Shown here in pieces: positions 53,137 to 62,287 of a DNA stretch of 64,000 bases (position 1 is the first letter of the stretch; each line of letters starts with the position of its first letter). The notes under the pieces are model-generated. The model was not told the origin of the DNA and searched no databases. It saw only the letters and a program-made list of their open reading frames with translations. Both the position numbers and the translations under genes were made by a program. The DNA is taken from the NCBI RefSeq assembly GCF_037151175.1, contig NZ_JBBCOR010000007.1:181119-245118 (forward strand). The letters run 5' to 3'. This stretch comes from Asaia sp003994335. Its GTDB lineage: Bacteria > Pseudomonadota > Alphaproteobacteria > Acetobacterales > Acetobacteraceae.

Positions 53137-53865
53137 TCAGACGTCGAAGCCGTTCGGCAGCAGCACCAGGTCGCGCACCACCGTTCCCTTGCGACGGGTC
53201 AGCATGAAGATCAGCGCCTCGGCCACGTCGGAAGGCTGCATCATGCCGCCACCTTCGAGGGCGGCCTTGCGGCGCTCGGGGTCCCAGTCATTGATCAGCG
53301 GCGTCACGACCGGGCCGGGCTGGATGGCACCCACGCGCACACCATGCGGTGCCAGCTGGCGGCGGCAGGTATGGGTGAAGGCCTGAACGGCGTATTTCGA
53401 CCCCGTGTAGATCGGCTCGGCCACGATCGGCACCACGCCCGCCACGGAGCTGGTAATGATGATGTCGCCGCTGCCCTGCTTGATCATGGGTGCCATGGCG
53501 ACGCGCGCCGAATGGAAAGCCGCATTGATATTGAGGTTCAGCATGCGATCCCACACATCCGGGTCGCCTTCCCAGGCATTGCCACCGACATAGGAGCCCG
53601 CATTGGCGAACATGATGTCGAGACGGCCCTGCTCTGCGAGCACGGTGTCAACGGCCTGCTGGATGCTGGCGTGGCGGAAAAGATCGACTTCCACGCCGTG
53701 CAGCTTGTCGCCGAGTTCTTCGCGTGCCTTGTCCATGGCCGCCTTGTCGCGGTCGAGAACATAGACGATGGCGCCAGCCTTGATGAGGTGGCGGACGCAT
53801 TCCAGGCCGATGCCCGAGGCGCCACCTGTAACGGCAGCGATCTTGTCCTGAAGAGGAAGCGACAT
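53137..53865 (-). CDS. Ribitol 2-dehydrogenase-like SDR
   Basis: A 242-residue classical SDR that closely resembles ribitol dehydrogenase as I remember it from Klebsiella, not only in cofactor and catalytic motifs (TGGASGIGLECVRHL, YTGSK) but across the substrate region: GRLDIMFANAGSYVGG, EGDPDVWDRMLNLNINAAF, SSVAGVVPIVAEPIYTGSKY and VGAIQPGPVVTPLINDW. It would oxidise ribitol to D-ribulose with NAD. No transporter or kinase for the pathway is adjacent; it is a single gene with its own terminator. Another polyol as substrate is possible. Confidence 0.85.
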   Translation of the reverse strand: MSLPLQDKIAAVTGGASGIGLECVRHLIKAGAIVYVLDRDKAAMDKAREELGDKLHGVEVDLFRHASIQQAVDTVLAEQGRLDIMFANAGSYVGGNAWEGDPDVWDRMLNLNINAAFHSARVAMAPMIKQGSGDIIITSSVAGVVPIVAEPIYTGSKYAVQAFTHTCRRQLAPHGVRVGAIQPGPVVTPLINDWDPERRKAALEGGGMMQPSDVAEALIFMLTRRKGTVVRDLVLLPNGFDV

Positions 53866-53975
53866 GCTTACATACCTTCTTGTGCTTCAGCGCGTCCTGT
53901 CAGGGCCACGCCGGAGGCCCGATAAAATAATCAGGCCTCACTATGCGGGTAATGTCGCATGGTCCCGGGCGGGCG

Positions 53976-54809
53976 CTAAATAACGATGTTGTCAATCAGG
54001 CGCACAGAATCGAGAGCGGCTGCGGCGAGCAGCCGAAGCGTCTGCCCCGGCGTCATCTCCCGTGCGGGCATCAGGGTCTGAGCGTCGCAACAGGCCAGAT
54101 AATCGATGGGGCCGAACCCGGCGGCTTCGAGGTCTGCCTCACCCGCAGCGAGTGCCGCCGCAATGGGGCGCCCCGCACGGATCGCACGTGCCGTCTCCTG
54201 CATGATGGCGTGAAGCCGTGGGGCGCGAATACGCGCCGCTTCCGGCAGGCGGCGGTTGCGCGACGAAAGCGCCAGGCCATCCGCTTCGCGCAGGGTCGGG
54301 CAAGACGTGATGCTGACCGGCAGGTTCAGATCCTGCGTGAAGCGCCGGATGATCTGCAGTTGCTGCCAGTCCTTCTCTCCGAAATAGGCACGATCTGCCC
54401 CGCTCATGCCAAACAGCTTGGTAACCACCGTTGCCATGCCGCTGAAATGACCGGGACGATGGGCACCCTCCAGCCGGTCTGTCAGACCGCTGACCTGGAC
54501 GCTGGTGCTGTAGCCCTCGGGGTACATTGCCTCGACCGTAGGGATGAAGATGCCATCCACCCCCGCCAGCAAGGCGACATCCGCTGCCTCGCTGCGCGGA
54601 TAATTTGCCAGATCATGCGCGTTATTGAACTGGGTCGGGTTCACGAAGATCGAGACGATCACCCGGGCGCATTCTGCCTGCGCCGCCCTGACCAGGCTGA
54701 GATGCCCCTCATGCAGTGCACCCATCGTGGGCACCAACCCGATCGAGGCGCCCGTCTTTTTCCATTCCGTCACGCGGCTTCGAAGCGCCGCACTGTCCCT
54801 GAGGATCAT
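53976..54809 (-). CDS. panC: Pantothenate synthetase
   Basis: PanC condenses pantoate and beta-alanine with ATP to make pantothenate. The 277-residue protein has the HIGH-type motif PTMGALHEGHLSLV, VSIFVNPTQFN, RLEGAHRPGHFSGMATVV, FGEKDWQQLQIIRR and the KMSKS-like LALSSRNRRL. The ATG at 54809 overlaps the panB stop (ATGA). The frame is open beyond it but that part is antisense-like. The product feeds coenzyme A synthesis together with panB. Confidence 0.95.
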   Translation of the reverse strand: MILRDSAALRSRVTEWKKTGASIGLVPTMGALHEGHLSLVRAAQAECARVIVSIFVNPTQFNNAHDLANYPRSEAADVALLAGVDGIFIPTVEAMYPEGYSTSVQVSGLTDRLEGAHRPGHFSGMATVVTKLFGMSGADRAYFGEKDWQQLQIIRRFTQDLNLPVSITSCPTLREADGLALSSRNRRLPEAARIRAPRLHAIMQETARAIRAGRPIAAALAAGEADLEAAGFGPIDYLACCDAQTLMPAREMTPGQTLRLLAAAALDSVRLIDNIVI

Positions 54810-55624
54810 GACCGGTCCCCAAAGCTGTACTCTGCCCCCGGAAAGGCGCGGCTCCGTACATCCTGAGCATAGGCCCCTATCGCCTCGCCAGCCTGATCGG
54901 CCAGATTGGCATAGCGTCTGACGAATTTCGGCTTGAACGCGGCAAAGAGCCCCAGCATGTCGTCGATCACCAGGATCTGGCCGTCGCATTCCGGCCCCGC
55001 GCCAATGCCGATTGTCGGAATGGTCAATGCCCGGGTGATGCTGTCCCCGAGGCTTCGAGGCAGTTTTTCGAGCACCACGGCAAAGCCACCCGCCTCCTGC
55101 ACGGCACGGGCGTCGTCCAGCACACGCGCGGCATCGCTGTCTCGCCCCTGTACCTTGTAGCCTCCAAGCGTATTGACCGCTTGCGGCGTCAGCCCGACAT
55201 GGCCCATGACCGGGATGCCGCGCGCCACGAGAAAGGCGATGGTTTCCTTCATATGGACACCGCCCTCCAGCTTGACCGCCGCCGCACCGGTTTCGGCGAG
55301 AAGGCGCGAGGCGTTGCGAAAGGCCTGGGCCGGGCTCTCTTCATAGCTGCCAAAAGGCAGGTCCACCACGCAAAGCGCCCGCTCGAGACCGCGCATGACC
55401 GCCTTGCCATGCAGGATCATCATGTCCAGCGTGACCCCCAACGTTGTCGGCAGGCCATGCAGCACCATGCCCACGCTGTCGCCCACCAGCACGATGTCGC
55501 AGTCACGATCGGCCAGACGGGCAACGGGGGTCGTATAGGCGGTCAGGCAGACCAGAGGCGTGCCGCCCTTGCGTGCCATGACGCCCAGCGGCGTGAGACT
55601 ATGGACCGGGGTCGATGCACTCAT
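54806..55624 (-). CDS. panB: 3-methyl-2-oxobutanoate hydroxymethyltransferase
   Basis: PanB adds a methylene-tetrahydrofolate-derived hydroxymethyl group to 2-oxoisovalerate, giving ketopantoate. The 272-residue TIM barrel shows LTAYTTPVARLADRDCDIVL, LVGDSVGMVLHGLPTT, LCVVDLPFGSYEESPAQAFR, VKLEGGVHM, GHVGLTPQAVNTLGGYKVQG and IGIGAGPECDGQILVIDD. It is the first gene of panB-panC, coupled through an ATGA overlap. The folate and branched-chain precursors come from pathways whose genes (folP-folBK-folE, ilvE) lie just downstream. Confidence 0.96.
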   Translation of the reverse strand: MSASTPVHSLTPLGVMARKGGTPLVCLTAYTTPVARLADRDCDIVLVGDSVGMVLHGLPTTLGVTLDMMILHGKAVMRGLERALCVVDLPFGSYEESPAQAFRNASRLLAETGAAAVKLEGGVHMKETIAFLVARGIPVMGHVGLTPQAVNTLGGYKVQGRDSDAARVLDDARAVQEAGGFAVVLEKLPRSLGDSITRALTIPTIGIGAGPECDGQILVIDDMLGLFAAFKPKFVRRYANLADQAGEAIGAYAQDVRSRAFPGAEYSFGDRS

Positions 55625-55822
55625 GACAGCCCTTTCAGCTTCTCTTTGTCAGGCCCGATTGTCGGTTCGTTTCAGCACCGCAGTCAGGCCGCGCCAGATC
55701 TGCACGGGCCGCCTTTGTGCCATCACGAAGAGGTCAGTCGGGGGGCACGTTCTTCTCTCTCCCTTTCAAAGGGTGTCAAGATGGCCCGAACGGGATAAAC
55801 TGCCCGGCTACTGGACAGGAAG

Positions 55823-56932
55823 ATGGATCAGATCATGGTTTCCGAAAGCGCCGCCCTGCATTTCACCATTGAGCCCACGAGCTCGCCGACCCCGGCTGAT
55901 CATCGTGCGGACCTCATTGCCAACCCTGCTTTCGGACGAATCTTCACCGACCATATGGCCATCGTCAAATACAGCGAGGGCAAAGGCTGGCATGACGCGA
56001 AGATCACCGCCCGCAAGCCCCTGACACTCGATCCTGCCGCATCGGTTCTGCATTATGCGCAGGAAATCTTCGAGGGTATGAAGGCCTATCGCACCGAAGG
56101 CGGCGGCATTGCGACTTTCCGTCCCGAGGAGAACGCGAAACGTTTTCGCGCCTCGGCTGAGCGTATGGCGATGGCCGATCTGCCTCAGGAGATCTTCATG
56201 CAGGCCGTCGACGAGCTGGTGAAGATCGATCAGGACTGGGTGCCTGCGGGTGAAGGCAAAAGCCTCTATCTTCGCCCCTTCATGATCGCGACCGAAGTGT
56301 TTCTGGGCGTGAAGCCCGCGTCGGAATATCTGTTCATCGTCATTGCCTGCCCGGTAGGGGCCTATTTCGGCTCCGGCTGCGTGTCCGTCTGGGTGTCCGA
56401 GGACTATACGCGCGCGGCTCCCGGCGGTACGGGCGCCGCCAAATGCGGCGGCAATTATGCGGCAAGCCTCGTGGCCCAGCGCGACTCAAAGACCCATGGC
56501 TGCGATCAGGTCCTGTTTCTCGATAGCCGCGAGCAACGCTTCATCGAGGAGATGGGCGGCATGAACGTCATGTTCCTGCGCGATGACAACACACTCGTCA
56601 CCCCGCCTCTGACCGGCACCATCCTGCCCGGCATCACCCGTGACGCTATCCTGCAGCTTGCAAAGGATCGTGGCCTCAAGGTCGAGCAGGCACCACTGGA
56701 AATCGATGAAATCTTCGCTGGGGCCGCATCAGGTCGCTACAAGGAAGCCTTCGCCTGCGGCACGGCGGCGGTAATCAGTCCCATCGGCTCCCTGCGCCGT
56801 ACGGGTGGCGAAGCCCTATTTGGCGATGGCAAGACTGCCGGCGAAGTCTCGATGGGTCTCAAGAAAGCCCTGACCGAAATCCAGGCGGGCAAGACCAACG
56901 ACGCGCATGGCTGGATCCACACCATTACCTGA
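55823..56932 (+). CDS. ilvE: Branched-chain amino acid aminotransferase
   Basis: A fold-type IV PLP enzyme of 369 residues, matching the longer BCAT group. It has VLHYAQEIFEGMKAYRTEGG, FRPEENAKRFRASAERMAM, LYLRPFMIATEVFLGV, the PLP lysine in GGTGAAKCGGNYAASLVAQ, QVLFLDSREQRFIEEMGGMNV and GTAAVISPIGSL. It transfers amino groups between glutamate and the keto acids of valine, leucine and isoleucine; the valine keto acid is also the PanB substrate. The ATG at 55823 has AGGA only two bases away; ATG 55835 is an alternative. Single gene. Confidence 0.94.
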   Translation: MDQIMVSESAALHFTIEPTSSPTPADHRADLIANPAFGRIFTDHMAIVKYSEGKGWHDAKITARKPLTLDPAASVLHYAQEIFEGMKAYRTEGGGIATFRPEENAKRFRASAERMAMADLPQEIFMQAVDELVKIDQDWVPAGEGKSLYLRPFMIATEVFLGVKPASEYLFIVIACPVGAYFGSGCVSVWVSEDYTRAAPGGTGAAKCGGNYAASLVAQRDSKTHGCDQVLFLDSREQRFIEEMGGMNVMFLRDDNTLVTPPLTGTILPGITRDAILQLAKDRGLKVEQAPLEIDEIFAGAASGRYKEAFACGTAAVISPIGSLRRTGGEALFGDGKTAGEVSMGLKKALTEIQAGKTNDAHGWIHTIT

Positions 56933-56946
56933 GCGAGCAGAGTAGA

Positions 56947-56969
56947 GCCCCCCTCGAAGTGGGGGGTGG
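56947..56969 (+). terminator. Possible terminator of ilvE
   Basis: CCCCCC and GGGGGG pair around TCGAAGT, extended by AG/CT-type closing pairs, 15 bases after the ilvE stop. The following sequence has only scattered T, so a standard termination signal is not certain. Confidence 0.4.
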
Positions 56970-57108
56970 CTTCTGTCTATGTTCCGGGGGCGGGCGCCAA
57001 CGCTCACCTGCGGCTTCGCTACTTACCCCCAAAGGGCAAGCGCCTCCGGGGGGAACGGTCCGGGCCTCATATAGGGATCGGACTGCCCTCGTCCCTGTGT
57101 CGCGCGGT

Positions 57109-57420
57109 TCAGTAGTTCTCGTCGAGCGCTTCCGGGGGCGGGCTGTGACGTTCCGGCTCCATGGTGCGGCTGATGGCGGCGACTTCCTCGTCGCTTGCGG
57201 CAGGCTGGGGTGAAAATCCAGGGTGCTCGCTGCGGCGTTCCAGCAGCACGCTTTCCAGGGCGGAAGGATCGGCCGCTTCGGCCTGACGGAAAAGGCTCTC
57301 GGCCTTTTCGTGCTCCCCCTCATCCTCTGCCCGGAAAGCAGCTTCAGCCAGAGAACGTGCGCTGTGATGCTTGTTATCTTCCCCATCGAAGATCGGGGTT
57401 TCGAACTGGTCATTGGCCAT
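57109..57420 (-). CDS. Small acidic protein of unknown function
   Basis: A 103-residue hydrophilic protein, rich in Glu and Ala, with a helical stretch ARSLAEAAFRAEDEGEHEKAESLFRQAE that resembles one TPR-like helix pair, and a disordered proline-containing tail ending EALDENY. No signal peptide or membrane segment. AAGGAG stands eight bases before the ATG, which supports translation. I do not recognise a family. It is convergent with ilvE and divergent from folP. Confidence 0.65.
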   Translation of the reverse strand: MANDQFETPIFDGEDNKHHSARSLAEAAFRAEDEGEHEKAESLFRQAEAADPSALESVLLERRSEHPGFSPQPAASDEEVAAISRTMEPERHSPPPEALDENY

Positions 57421-57548
57421 GGCGCGTCTCCTTGTCGGTCTGTCGACCCTTCACAGGATGAAACACCTGCGCCGGAAGAGGGTTCGTTTTTCTGGACCTG
57501 TCTGCTCCCATACTTTAAGAGCGGGTCTTTCCTTCAGTCCTGACGTGA

Positions 57549-58442
57549 ATGGATGAGATGAGCGCGGTCGGATCCGCTGGTCAGTCGGCCGAATGGCAAC
57601 AAAAACGCGATGCGCTCGTCGCCGCGATCTGGCGCGCCCATGAGACACGCACTCCCCTGATCATGGGGATCGTGAATGTCACACCGGATTCCTTTTCCGA
57701 TGGTGGGTGTCACGACGACGAGGCGGCGGGCACGGCCCATGCGCGACGTCTGTCTGCTGAAGGGGCCAGCCTTCTGGATATCGGGGGCGAGTCCACACGA
57801 CCAGGCGCCGATTTCGTGCCAGCCTCCGAGGAAATTGCCCGGACGCGCCCGGTCGTCCTGGCTCTTGCGGATGAACCGGCATTTCTGTCGATCGATACCT
57901 ACAAGGCAAGTGTGGCACGCGAGGCCGTACGCGCCGGTGCGGTCGCGATCAATGATGTCTGGGGCATGCAGCGTGACCCGGCCATGGCGCGCGTGATGGC
58001 CGAGACCGGGGCTGTCGCAGTCCTGATGCATAATCGTGAGGACATCGATCCTGCGCTTGATATGCGCGACACGCTGCGCCGCTACTTCGACGCCTTGGTG
58101 TTGCAGGCCGAGCGCGCAGGAATACGGCGCGAGCGTATCGTGCTCGACCCCGGCATAGGCTTTGGAAAGACCGACCCGCAAAACCTGGAGAGTATCCGGC
58201 AGATTCAGATGCTGCGTGAGGTCTATGGCCTGCCGGTCCTGCTCGGCCTGTCGCGCAAATCCCTGTTTGGGCGTCTGCTCGGTCGAAGCGTCGAGGCACG
58301 TCTGGCAGGCACCATGGCCGCCAATCTGTGCGGCCTGAATCAGGGGGCAGCAATCTTGCGCGTTCATGATGTGGCGCCCCATGTCGATGCGGTGACAATC
58401 GCAACTCTGCTCAACCGATCCTCACTGGATGCGCGCGCCTGA
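57549..58442 (+). CDS. folP: Dihydropteroate synthase
   Basis: FolP joins p-aminobenzoate to the pterin pyrophosphate made by FolK. The 297-residue TIM barrel has the motifs LIMGIVNVTPDSFSDGG, LLDIGGESTRPGADFV, the LSIDTYKASVAREAVRAGA strand, INDVWGMQRDP, VLMHNR, RIVLDPGIGFGKT and LLGLSRKS. This is the target of sulfonamides. ATG 57549 or 57558 may be the start. The end abuts the folB-folK fusion gene; an alternative ATG of that gene at 58429 would overlap it. Confidence 0.95.
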   Translation: MDEMSAVGSAGQSAEWQQKRDALVAAIWRAHETRTPLIMGIVNVTPDSFSDGGCHDDEAAGTAHARRLSAEGASLLDIGGESTRPGADFVPASEEIARTRPVVLALADEPAFLSIDTYKASVAREAVRAGAVAINDVWGMQRDPAMARVMAETGAVAVLMHNREDIDPALDMRDTLRRYFDALVLQAERAGIRRERIVLDPGIGFGKTDPQNLESIRQIQMLREVYGLPVLLGLSRKSLFGRLLGRSVEARLAGTMAANLCGLNQGAAILRVHDVAPHVDAVTIATLLNRSSLDARA

Positions 58443-58485
58443 TGAGCCGCCTCTTTTTTCCTGCTTCGGGAGCGCTGCCTGCACG

Positions 58486-59364
58486 ATGACCCATTCGACC
58501 ATTCGTATCGACCGGCTGAGCGTTTTCGGTCATCATGGTGTCCTGCCGGAAGAAACCCGCCTGGGGCAGAATTTCCTGATCGATCTGGTGGCAACGGTCG
58601 AGACATGGACGGCTACGCAGAATGATGACTATCGCGCGGCGGTTTGCTACGCCGCGCTTTGCGATCATGTTGTTGCCCTGGTGGCGGGCGAGCCTGTTCA
58701 GCTCATCGAGACTCTGGCGGACAGGATTGCTGAAGCCCTTCTGGCTGCGTTCCCGACAATCACGCGTTTGACGATACGGGTAAACAAGCCCGCAGCCCCC
58801 ATCCCGCATCCGTTTGGTATGGTCAGTGTCGAGACGACGCGGGAGCGTTTTCTGCCGGTCGGCTTCTCGCTGGGGTGCAATATGGGCGATCGCGAAAGCG
58901 CGTTGTCCATGGCGGTCACCTGGCTGGGTGTCACGCCGGGAGTGAAGATCGAGGCCGTATCGGGACTGTATCGTACCGCGCCCTTTGGTGGGGTCGAGCA
59001 GCCCGATTTCTATAATCTCTGTGTCACGGGGCGCAGCGCCCTCGAGCCACTGGCCCTCCTGCGTGTGTGCAAGGAGATCGAGAGCCGTCTGGGCCGTGTG
59101 CCGGGGCAGCGCTGGGGGCAGCGCGCAATGGACGTCGATCTGCTCTATCTCGGGGATCAGGTGGTGGAAGCCCCAGTGCTGACCCTGCCGCATCGTGGCA
59201 TTGCCGAGCGGGCTTTCGTGCTGGTCCCCCTTGCAGAAATCGCTCCCGAACAGAAAATCAGTGGACTTTCCGTATCGGACATGTTGATCAGGCTCCCCCG
59301 CGAGGCTGATGACGTTGTCCCCTGCGCGGAACGCCTGTCTTGCATTGCCGAGGACCTGAAATGA
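58486..59364 (+). CDS. folBK: Fused dihydroneopterin aldolase / HPPK
   Basis: A 292-residue fusion of two consecutive folate enzymes. FolB (residues about 1-118) has IRIDRLSVFGHHGVLPEETRLG, VCYAALCDHV, PVQLIETLADRIAEALL and INKPxAPI-like VNKPAAPIPHPFG. FolK (about 125-292) has FSLGCNMGDRESALSMAV, LYRTAPFGGVEQPDFYNLCV and RWGQRAMDVDLLYLGD, with the metal-binding Asp pair. The ATG at 58486 starts where FolB normally begins; ATG 58429 is also in frame. Its stop overlaps folE by ATGA. Fusions of this order occur elsewhere, but separate genes are common. Confidence 0.93.
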   Translation: MTHSTIRIDRLSVFGHHGVLPEETRLGQNFLIDLVATVETWTATQNDDYRAAVCYAALCDHVVALVAGEPVQLIETLADRIAEALLAAFPTITRLTIRVNKPAAPIPHPFGMVSVETTRERFLPVGFSLGCNMGDRESALSMAVTWLGVTPGVKIEAVSGLYRTAPFGGVEQPDFYNLCVTGRSALEPLALLRVCKEIESRLGRVPGQRWGQRAMDVDLLYLGDQVVEAPVLTLPHRGIAERAFVLVPLAEIAPEQKISGLSVSDMLIRLPREADDVVPCAERLSCIAEDLK

Positions 59365-60017
59365 CCAAGCCGACTGCCGATCTCGTGGCGCTGGATGCCG
59401 CTCGCCACAAGGGGCAGGGGGGCGAGCGCCCCATCGCACCGATTGCGAAGCCCGAGGATGCGGAAGCCCGTATCGCAGGAGCGGTGCGTGAAATCCTGCA
59501 GGCTCTGGGTGAGGACCCCGATCGCGAGGGGCTGTTCGAGACACCGGGTCGGGTGGCGCGCATGTATCTGGACGTGCTGGGCGGCCTGCATGAGGACCCG
59601 CGTACGCATCTGCACAAGCAATTCCTCGCCGATCAGCATGAGGGGGCGGTGATCGTCCGTGATATCGGCTTTCATTCCATGTGCGAGCATCATCTCCTGC
59701 CGTTTTTCGGCAAGGCGCATGTGGCCTATCTTCCCGAAGGAGGCAGACTCACGGGGCTCAGCAAGATCGCGCGCACGGTGAACGTTCTGGCGCGCCGCCC
59801 ACAGCTTCAGGAGCGCCTGACCGATCAGATTGCCGCCTCGATCATTGAGGTGCTCGAGCCCAAGGCCGTCATGGTGCTGGTCGAGGCCGAGCATATGTGC
59901 ATGGCCATGCGCGGTATCCGCAATGTGGGCAGCCGTACGGTCACGACCGTCGTGCGTGGCACCTGGCAGCGTGATGCTGCGTTACGTGCCGAGATCATGT
60001 CTCTGCTCAAAGGGTAA
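59361..60017 (+). CDS. folE: GTP cyclohydrolase I
   Basis: FolE converts GTP to dihydroneopterin triphosphate, the first step of the folate pathway. The 218-residue protein has LGEDPDREGLFETPGRVARMY, the zinc and active-site region SMCEHHLLPFFGKAHVAYLP, LTGLSKIARTVNVLARRPQLQERL, and EAEHMCMAMRGIRNVGSRTVT with the second zinc cysteine. The ATG overlaps the folBK stop and has GAGGA upstream. It is the third gene of folP-folBK-folE. Confidence 0.96.
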   Translation: MTKPTADLVALDAARHKGQGGERPIAPIAKPEDAEARIAGAVREILQALGEDPDREGLFETPGRVARMYLDVLGGLHEDPRTHLHKQFLADQHEGAVIVRDIGFHSMCEHHLLPFFGKAHVAYLPEGGRLTGLSKIARTVNVLARRPQLQERLTDQIAASIIEVLEPKAVMVLVEAEHMCMAMRGIRNVGSRTVTTVVRGTWQRDAALRAEIMSLLKG

Positions 60018-60123
60018 GTCCTGGGCAACGTGTGGGTGTTATGCCTCACGTTGCTGTGTTTTGACGTCACGGGGTTTTGACGCGAGGGCATGATCACTTT
60101 CACGACGGACGGGAAGAGAGACC

Positions 60124-61287
60124 ATGAAACAGCGTCTGGCCTTGTATGCCCTCTTATTGTCGGTCGCAGGCAGCACACTCATTGCCTCATCGTCTCACGC
60201 CACTGACGAGGGGGGTGTCTCCCCGCAGGCGGAAGACAGTATCGATGCCGGGTACAAGCCGAGCGGCAATATCGAGATCATCGGGCGTTTTCAGGACGCT
60301 CAACCATCGGGTATCGCCATTCTGTCCGATCGCCGCATGGTGCTTGGCTTTCCACGTAGCCTGCACGATCACGACGGTCCCCGACTTGCACTGTTCTGTC
60401 ACGGCAAGCTGACGCCGTTCCCCGATGCGGAGAGCCAGGGGCGCTTCGTTTCCCCCCTGGGTATGACCGTTGATGCCAGCGGCCAGCTCTGGGTGCTCGA
60501 TGAGGGTATCCTGGCGGGCAAGGGTACAGTGCCTGGAGCAGCGCGCCTGTTCCATATCGATCCTGTTGCCAGACGCATCGTCGAGGAGATCCAGCTCAGC
60601 GCGCCGGCACTGCGTTCGGACAGCCACCCGAATGATCTGCGTATCGACCTGACCCATGGCGACCGTGGAACTGCCTTCATCACGGATTCCTCCCTGACCG
60701 TGCATCCCGCTCTGATCGTCGTAGATATTGCGACGAACACCCAGAGGCGCCTGCTGGCCGATACTGAACCGGTCATGCCGCGTCATGGTTTCCTGGCGGT
60801 GCTCGATGGCAAGGCGTCGCGCTACAATCCGGACAAGCCGACCATGGCCCAGGCCGGTGCCAACGGCATTGGCCTGAGTGCCGACCAGCAGACCCTGTTC
60901 TGGCAACCACTGACGAGCCGCGAACTCTACTCCGCGCCCACCGCGGTTCTGGCTGACCCCAAGGCGACCGAGACGGAGATCGAGTTCAGCGTCAAGGATG
61001 AAGGCGAGGCGGGCATGGGCGATGGCATGGCCACTGCGCCGGATGGACGTCTGTTCCTGACCGATATCGAGCGTCATGGTATCTTGCAGCGCACGCCGGA
61101 TGGCACGATCTCGGTCGTAGCCCACGACCCGAGGCTGATTTCCCCGGATGGTCTCGCCTATCGGGACAACACGCTCTACGCCACGATCGGGCAATGGTCA
61201 CGCCAGCCTGCCCTGAATGACGGAGTGGATAAGGAGCAGCGCCCATGGCTTGTCGTCAGGATCACCCTGCCGCCCTATCAGCCCTGA
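60124..61287 (+). CDS. Major-royal-jelly-type / SMP-30-like exported protein
   Basis: A 387-residue beta-propeller-like protein with a signal peptide (MKQRLALYALLLSVAGSTLI, cleavage near SSHA). The family markers are the early GFPRSLHDHDGPRL, VDASGQLWVLDEGI, LFHIDPVARRIVEEI, DSHPNDLRIDL and the late FLTDIERHGILQRTPDGTI and YATIGQWSRQP. It matches the major royal jelly protein family, which in bacteria is usually annotated as a gluconolactonase-like hydrolase. It would act in the periplasm. It follows folE at 106 bases but is probably a separate unit. Confidence 0.85.
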   Translation: MKQRLALYALLLSVAGSTLIASSSHATDEGGVSPQAEDSIDAGYKPSGNIEIIGRFQDAQPSGIAILSDRRMVLGFPRSLHDHDGPRLALFCHGKLTPFPDAESQGRFVSPLGMTVDASGQLWVLDEGILAGKGTVPGAARLFHIDPVARRIVEEIQLSAPALRSDSHPNDLRIDLTHGDRGTAFITDSSLTVHPALIVVDIATNTQRRLLADTEPVMPRHGFLAVLDGKASRYNPDKPTMAQAGANGIGLSADQQTLFWQPLTSRELYSAPTAVLADPKATETEIEFSVKDEGEAGMGDGMATAPDGRLFLTDIERHGILQRTPDGTISVVAHDPRLISPDGLAYRDNTLYATIGQWSRQPALNDGVDKEQRPWLVVRITLPPYQP

Positions 61288-61376
61288 GAAGCCTTTATGG
61301 CAGGAATCGCGCAGGCGATCGTTTATCGCGTGTCATGGAAGAGGGACACCCTTATAGGGCTCCCTCGCAGGCTTGG

Positions 61377-62093
61377 TCAGTTATCGGTGTTGAGCGACCA
61401 TGAGGCGGCGCTTACACGGCTATCTGTCATGAGCGTGCTGACCAGGGTTTCAAGCGCGCTCGCGCCATTGGATGACACCATCAGAGCGATGGTGATGGCG
61501 ATCTGGTCGTTATCCTCATCGCTCAGAGACAATTTTCCGATTGTGTAATCCGCATCTTCAAGCCGGGCTTTCAACTGCGTGGTCATGTCCTGCACGCTCA
61601 GACGGCAGGTGACGACGCGCAGCCCGTATCCGGTTTCCATCGCCTTGGCCTGGAGCGGGATCCGGTCGATTGCGCGCACGATGGGACGCAGCAGCGTATT
61701 GCCTGCAATGATAAAGAAAGTGAGCAGAAATCCCTCGGCCAGCATGTCACTGCCCACACAGGCGCCCACAGCGGCGGAACACCAGAGCGTGGCGGCCGTA
61801 TTCATGCCGCGTACGGTGGCGCCCTCCTTGATGATGGCGCCCGCCCCCAGAAACCCGATTCCCGAAACGACATAGGCGATCACGCGCAGGGATTCGACGT
61901 CACCCGCAATGCGTTGGGCCAGATCGACAAAGGCGGCGCCACCCAGGGCTACCAGCGCGTTCGTTCGTACGCCCGCAGTCCGTTGTCGATATTGCCGCTC
62001 TGCGCCGATCAGCGTGCCGAACACGAAGGCGCTCAACAGGCTGATACTCGAATCCGTAAAGGAATGGAGGTCGAAAGTCTCGATGAAGCGCAT
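61377..62093 (-). CDS. MgtC/SapB family membrane protein
   Basis: A 238-residue membrane protein of the MgtC/SapB family. The transmembrane half has LLSAFVFGTLIGAERQYRQRTAGVRTN, LVALGGAAFVDLAQRI and IAYVVSGIGFLGAGAIIKEGATVRGMNTAATLW, the conserved block. The last 75 residues form an ACT-like domain (LRVVTCRLSVQDMTTQLKARL). MgtC is a magnesium-stress and host-adaptation protein that modulates the F-ATPase in some pathogens; no such role is implied here. Single gene, convergent with the royal-jelly-type gene. Confidence 0.92.
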   Translation of the reverse strand: MRFIETFDLHSFTDSSISLLSAFVFGTLIGAERQYRQRTAGVRTNALVALGGAAFVDLAQRIAGDVESLRVIAYVVSGIGFLGAGAIIKEGATVRGMNTAATLWCSAAVGACVGSDMLAEGFLLTFFIIAGNTLLRPIVRAIDRIPLQAKAMETGYGLRVVTCRLSVQDMTTQLKARLEDADYTIGKLSLSDEDNDQIAITIALMVSSNGASALETLVSTLMTDSRVSAASWSLNTDN

Positions 62094-62287
62094 CGGAGAT
62101 CCAGTCTTGGCTGGTTGGCTGGCCCGGCCTGTCTAGTCGGTTTTCCCTCCTGCGCCCACCCGCCCGGTAGGGATTTTCCGACTGAATCTCCACGATCGGC
62201 AATATTATATCACGTGATCGTGAGCGCCAAACGGGTCCAAGGTGGCGCGTCCGTGTTGCGGGTGTGTCAGGGAGGGAGACTCACAGG

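Noticed and set aside
52894..53925. A 343-codon plus-strand open frame
   Set aside because: It is antisense to the ribitol dehydrogenase gene, which has full SDR motifs and its own terminator.
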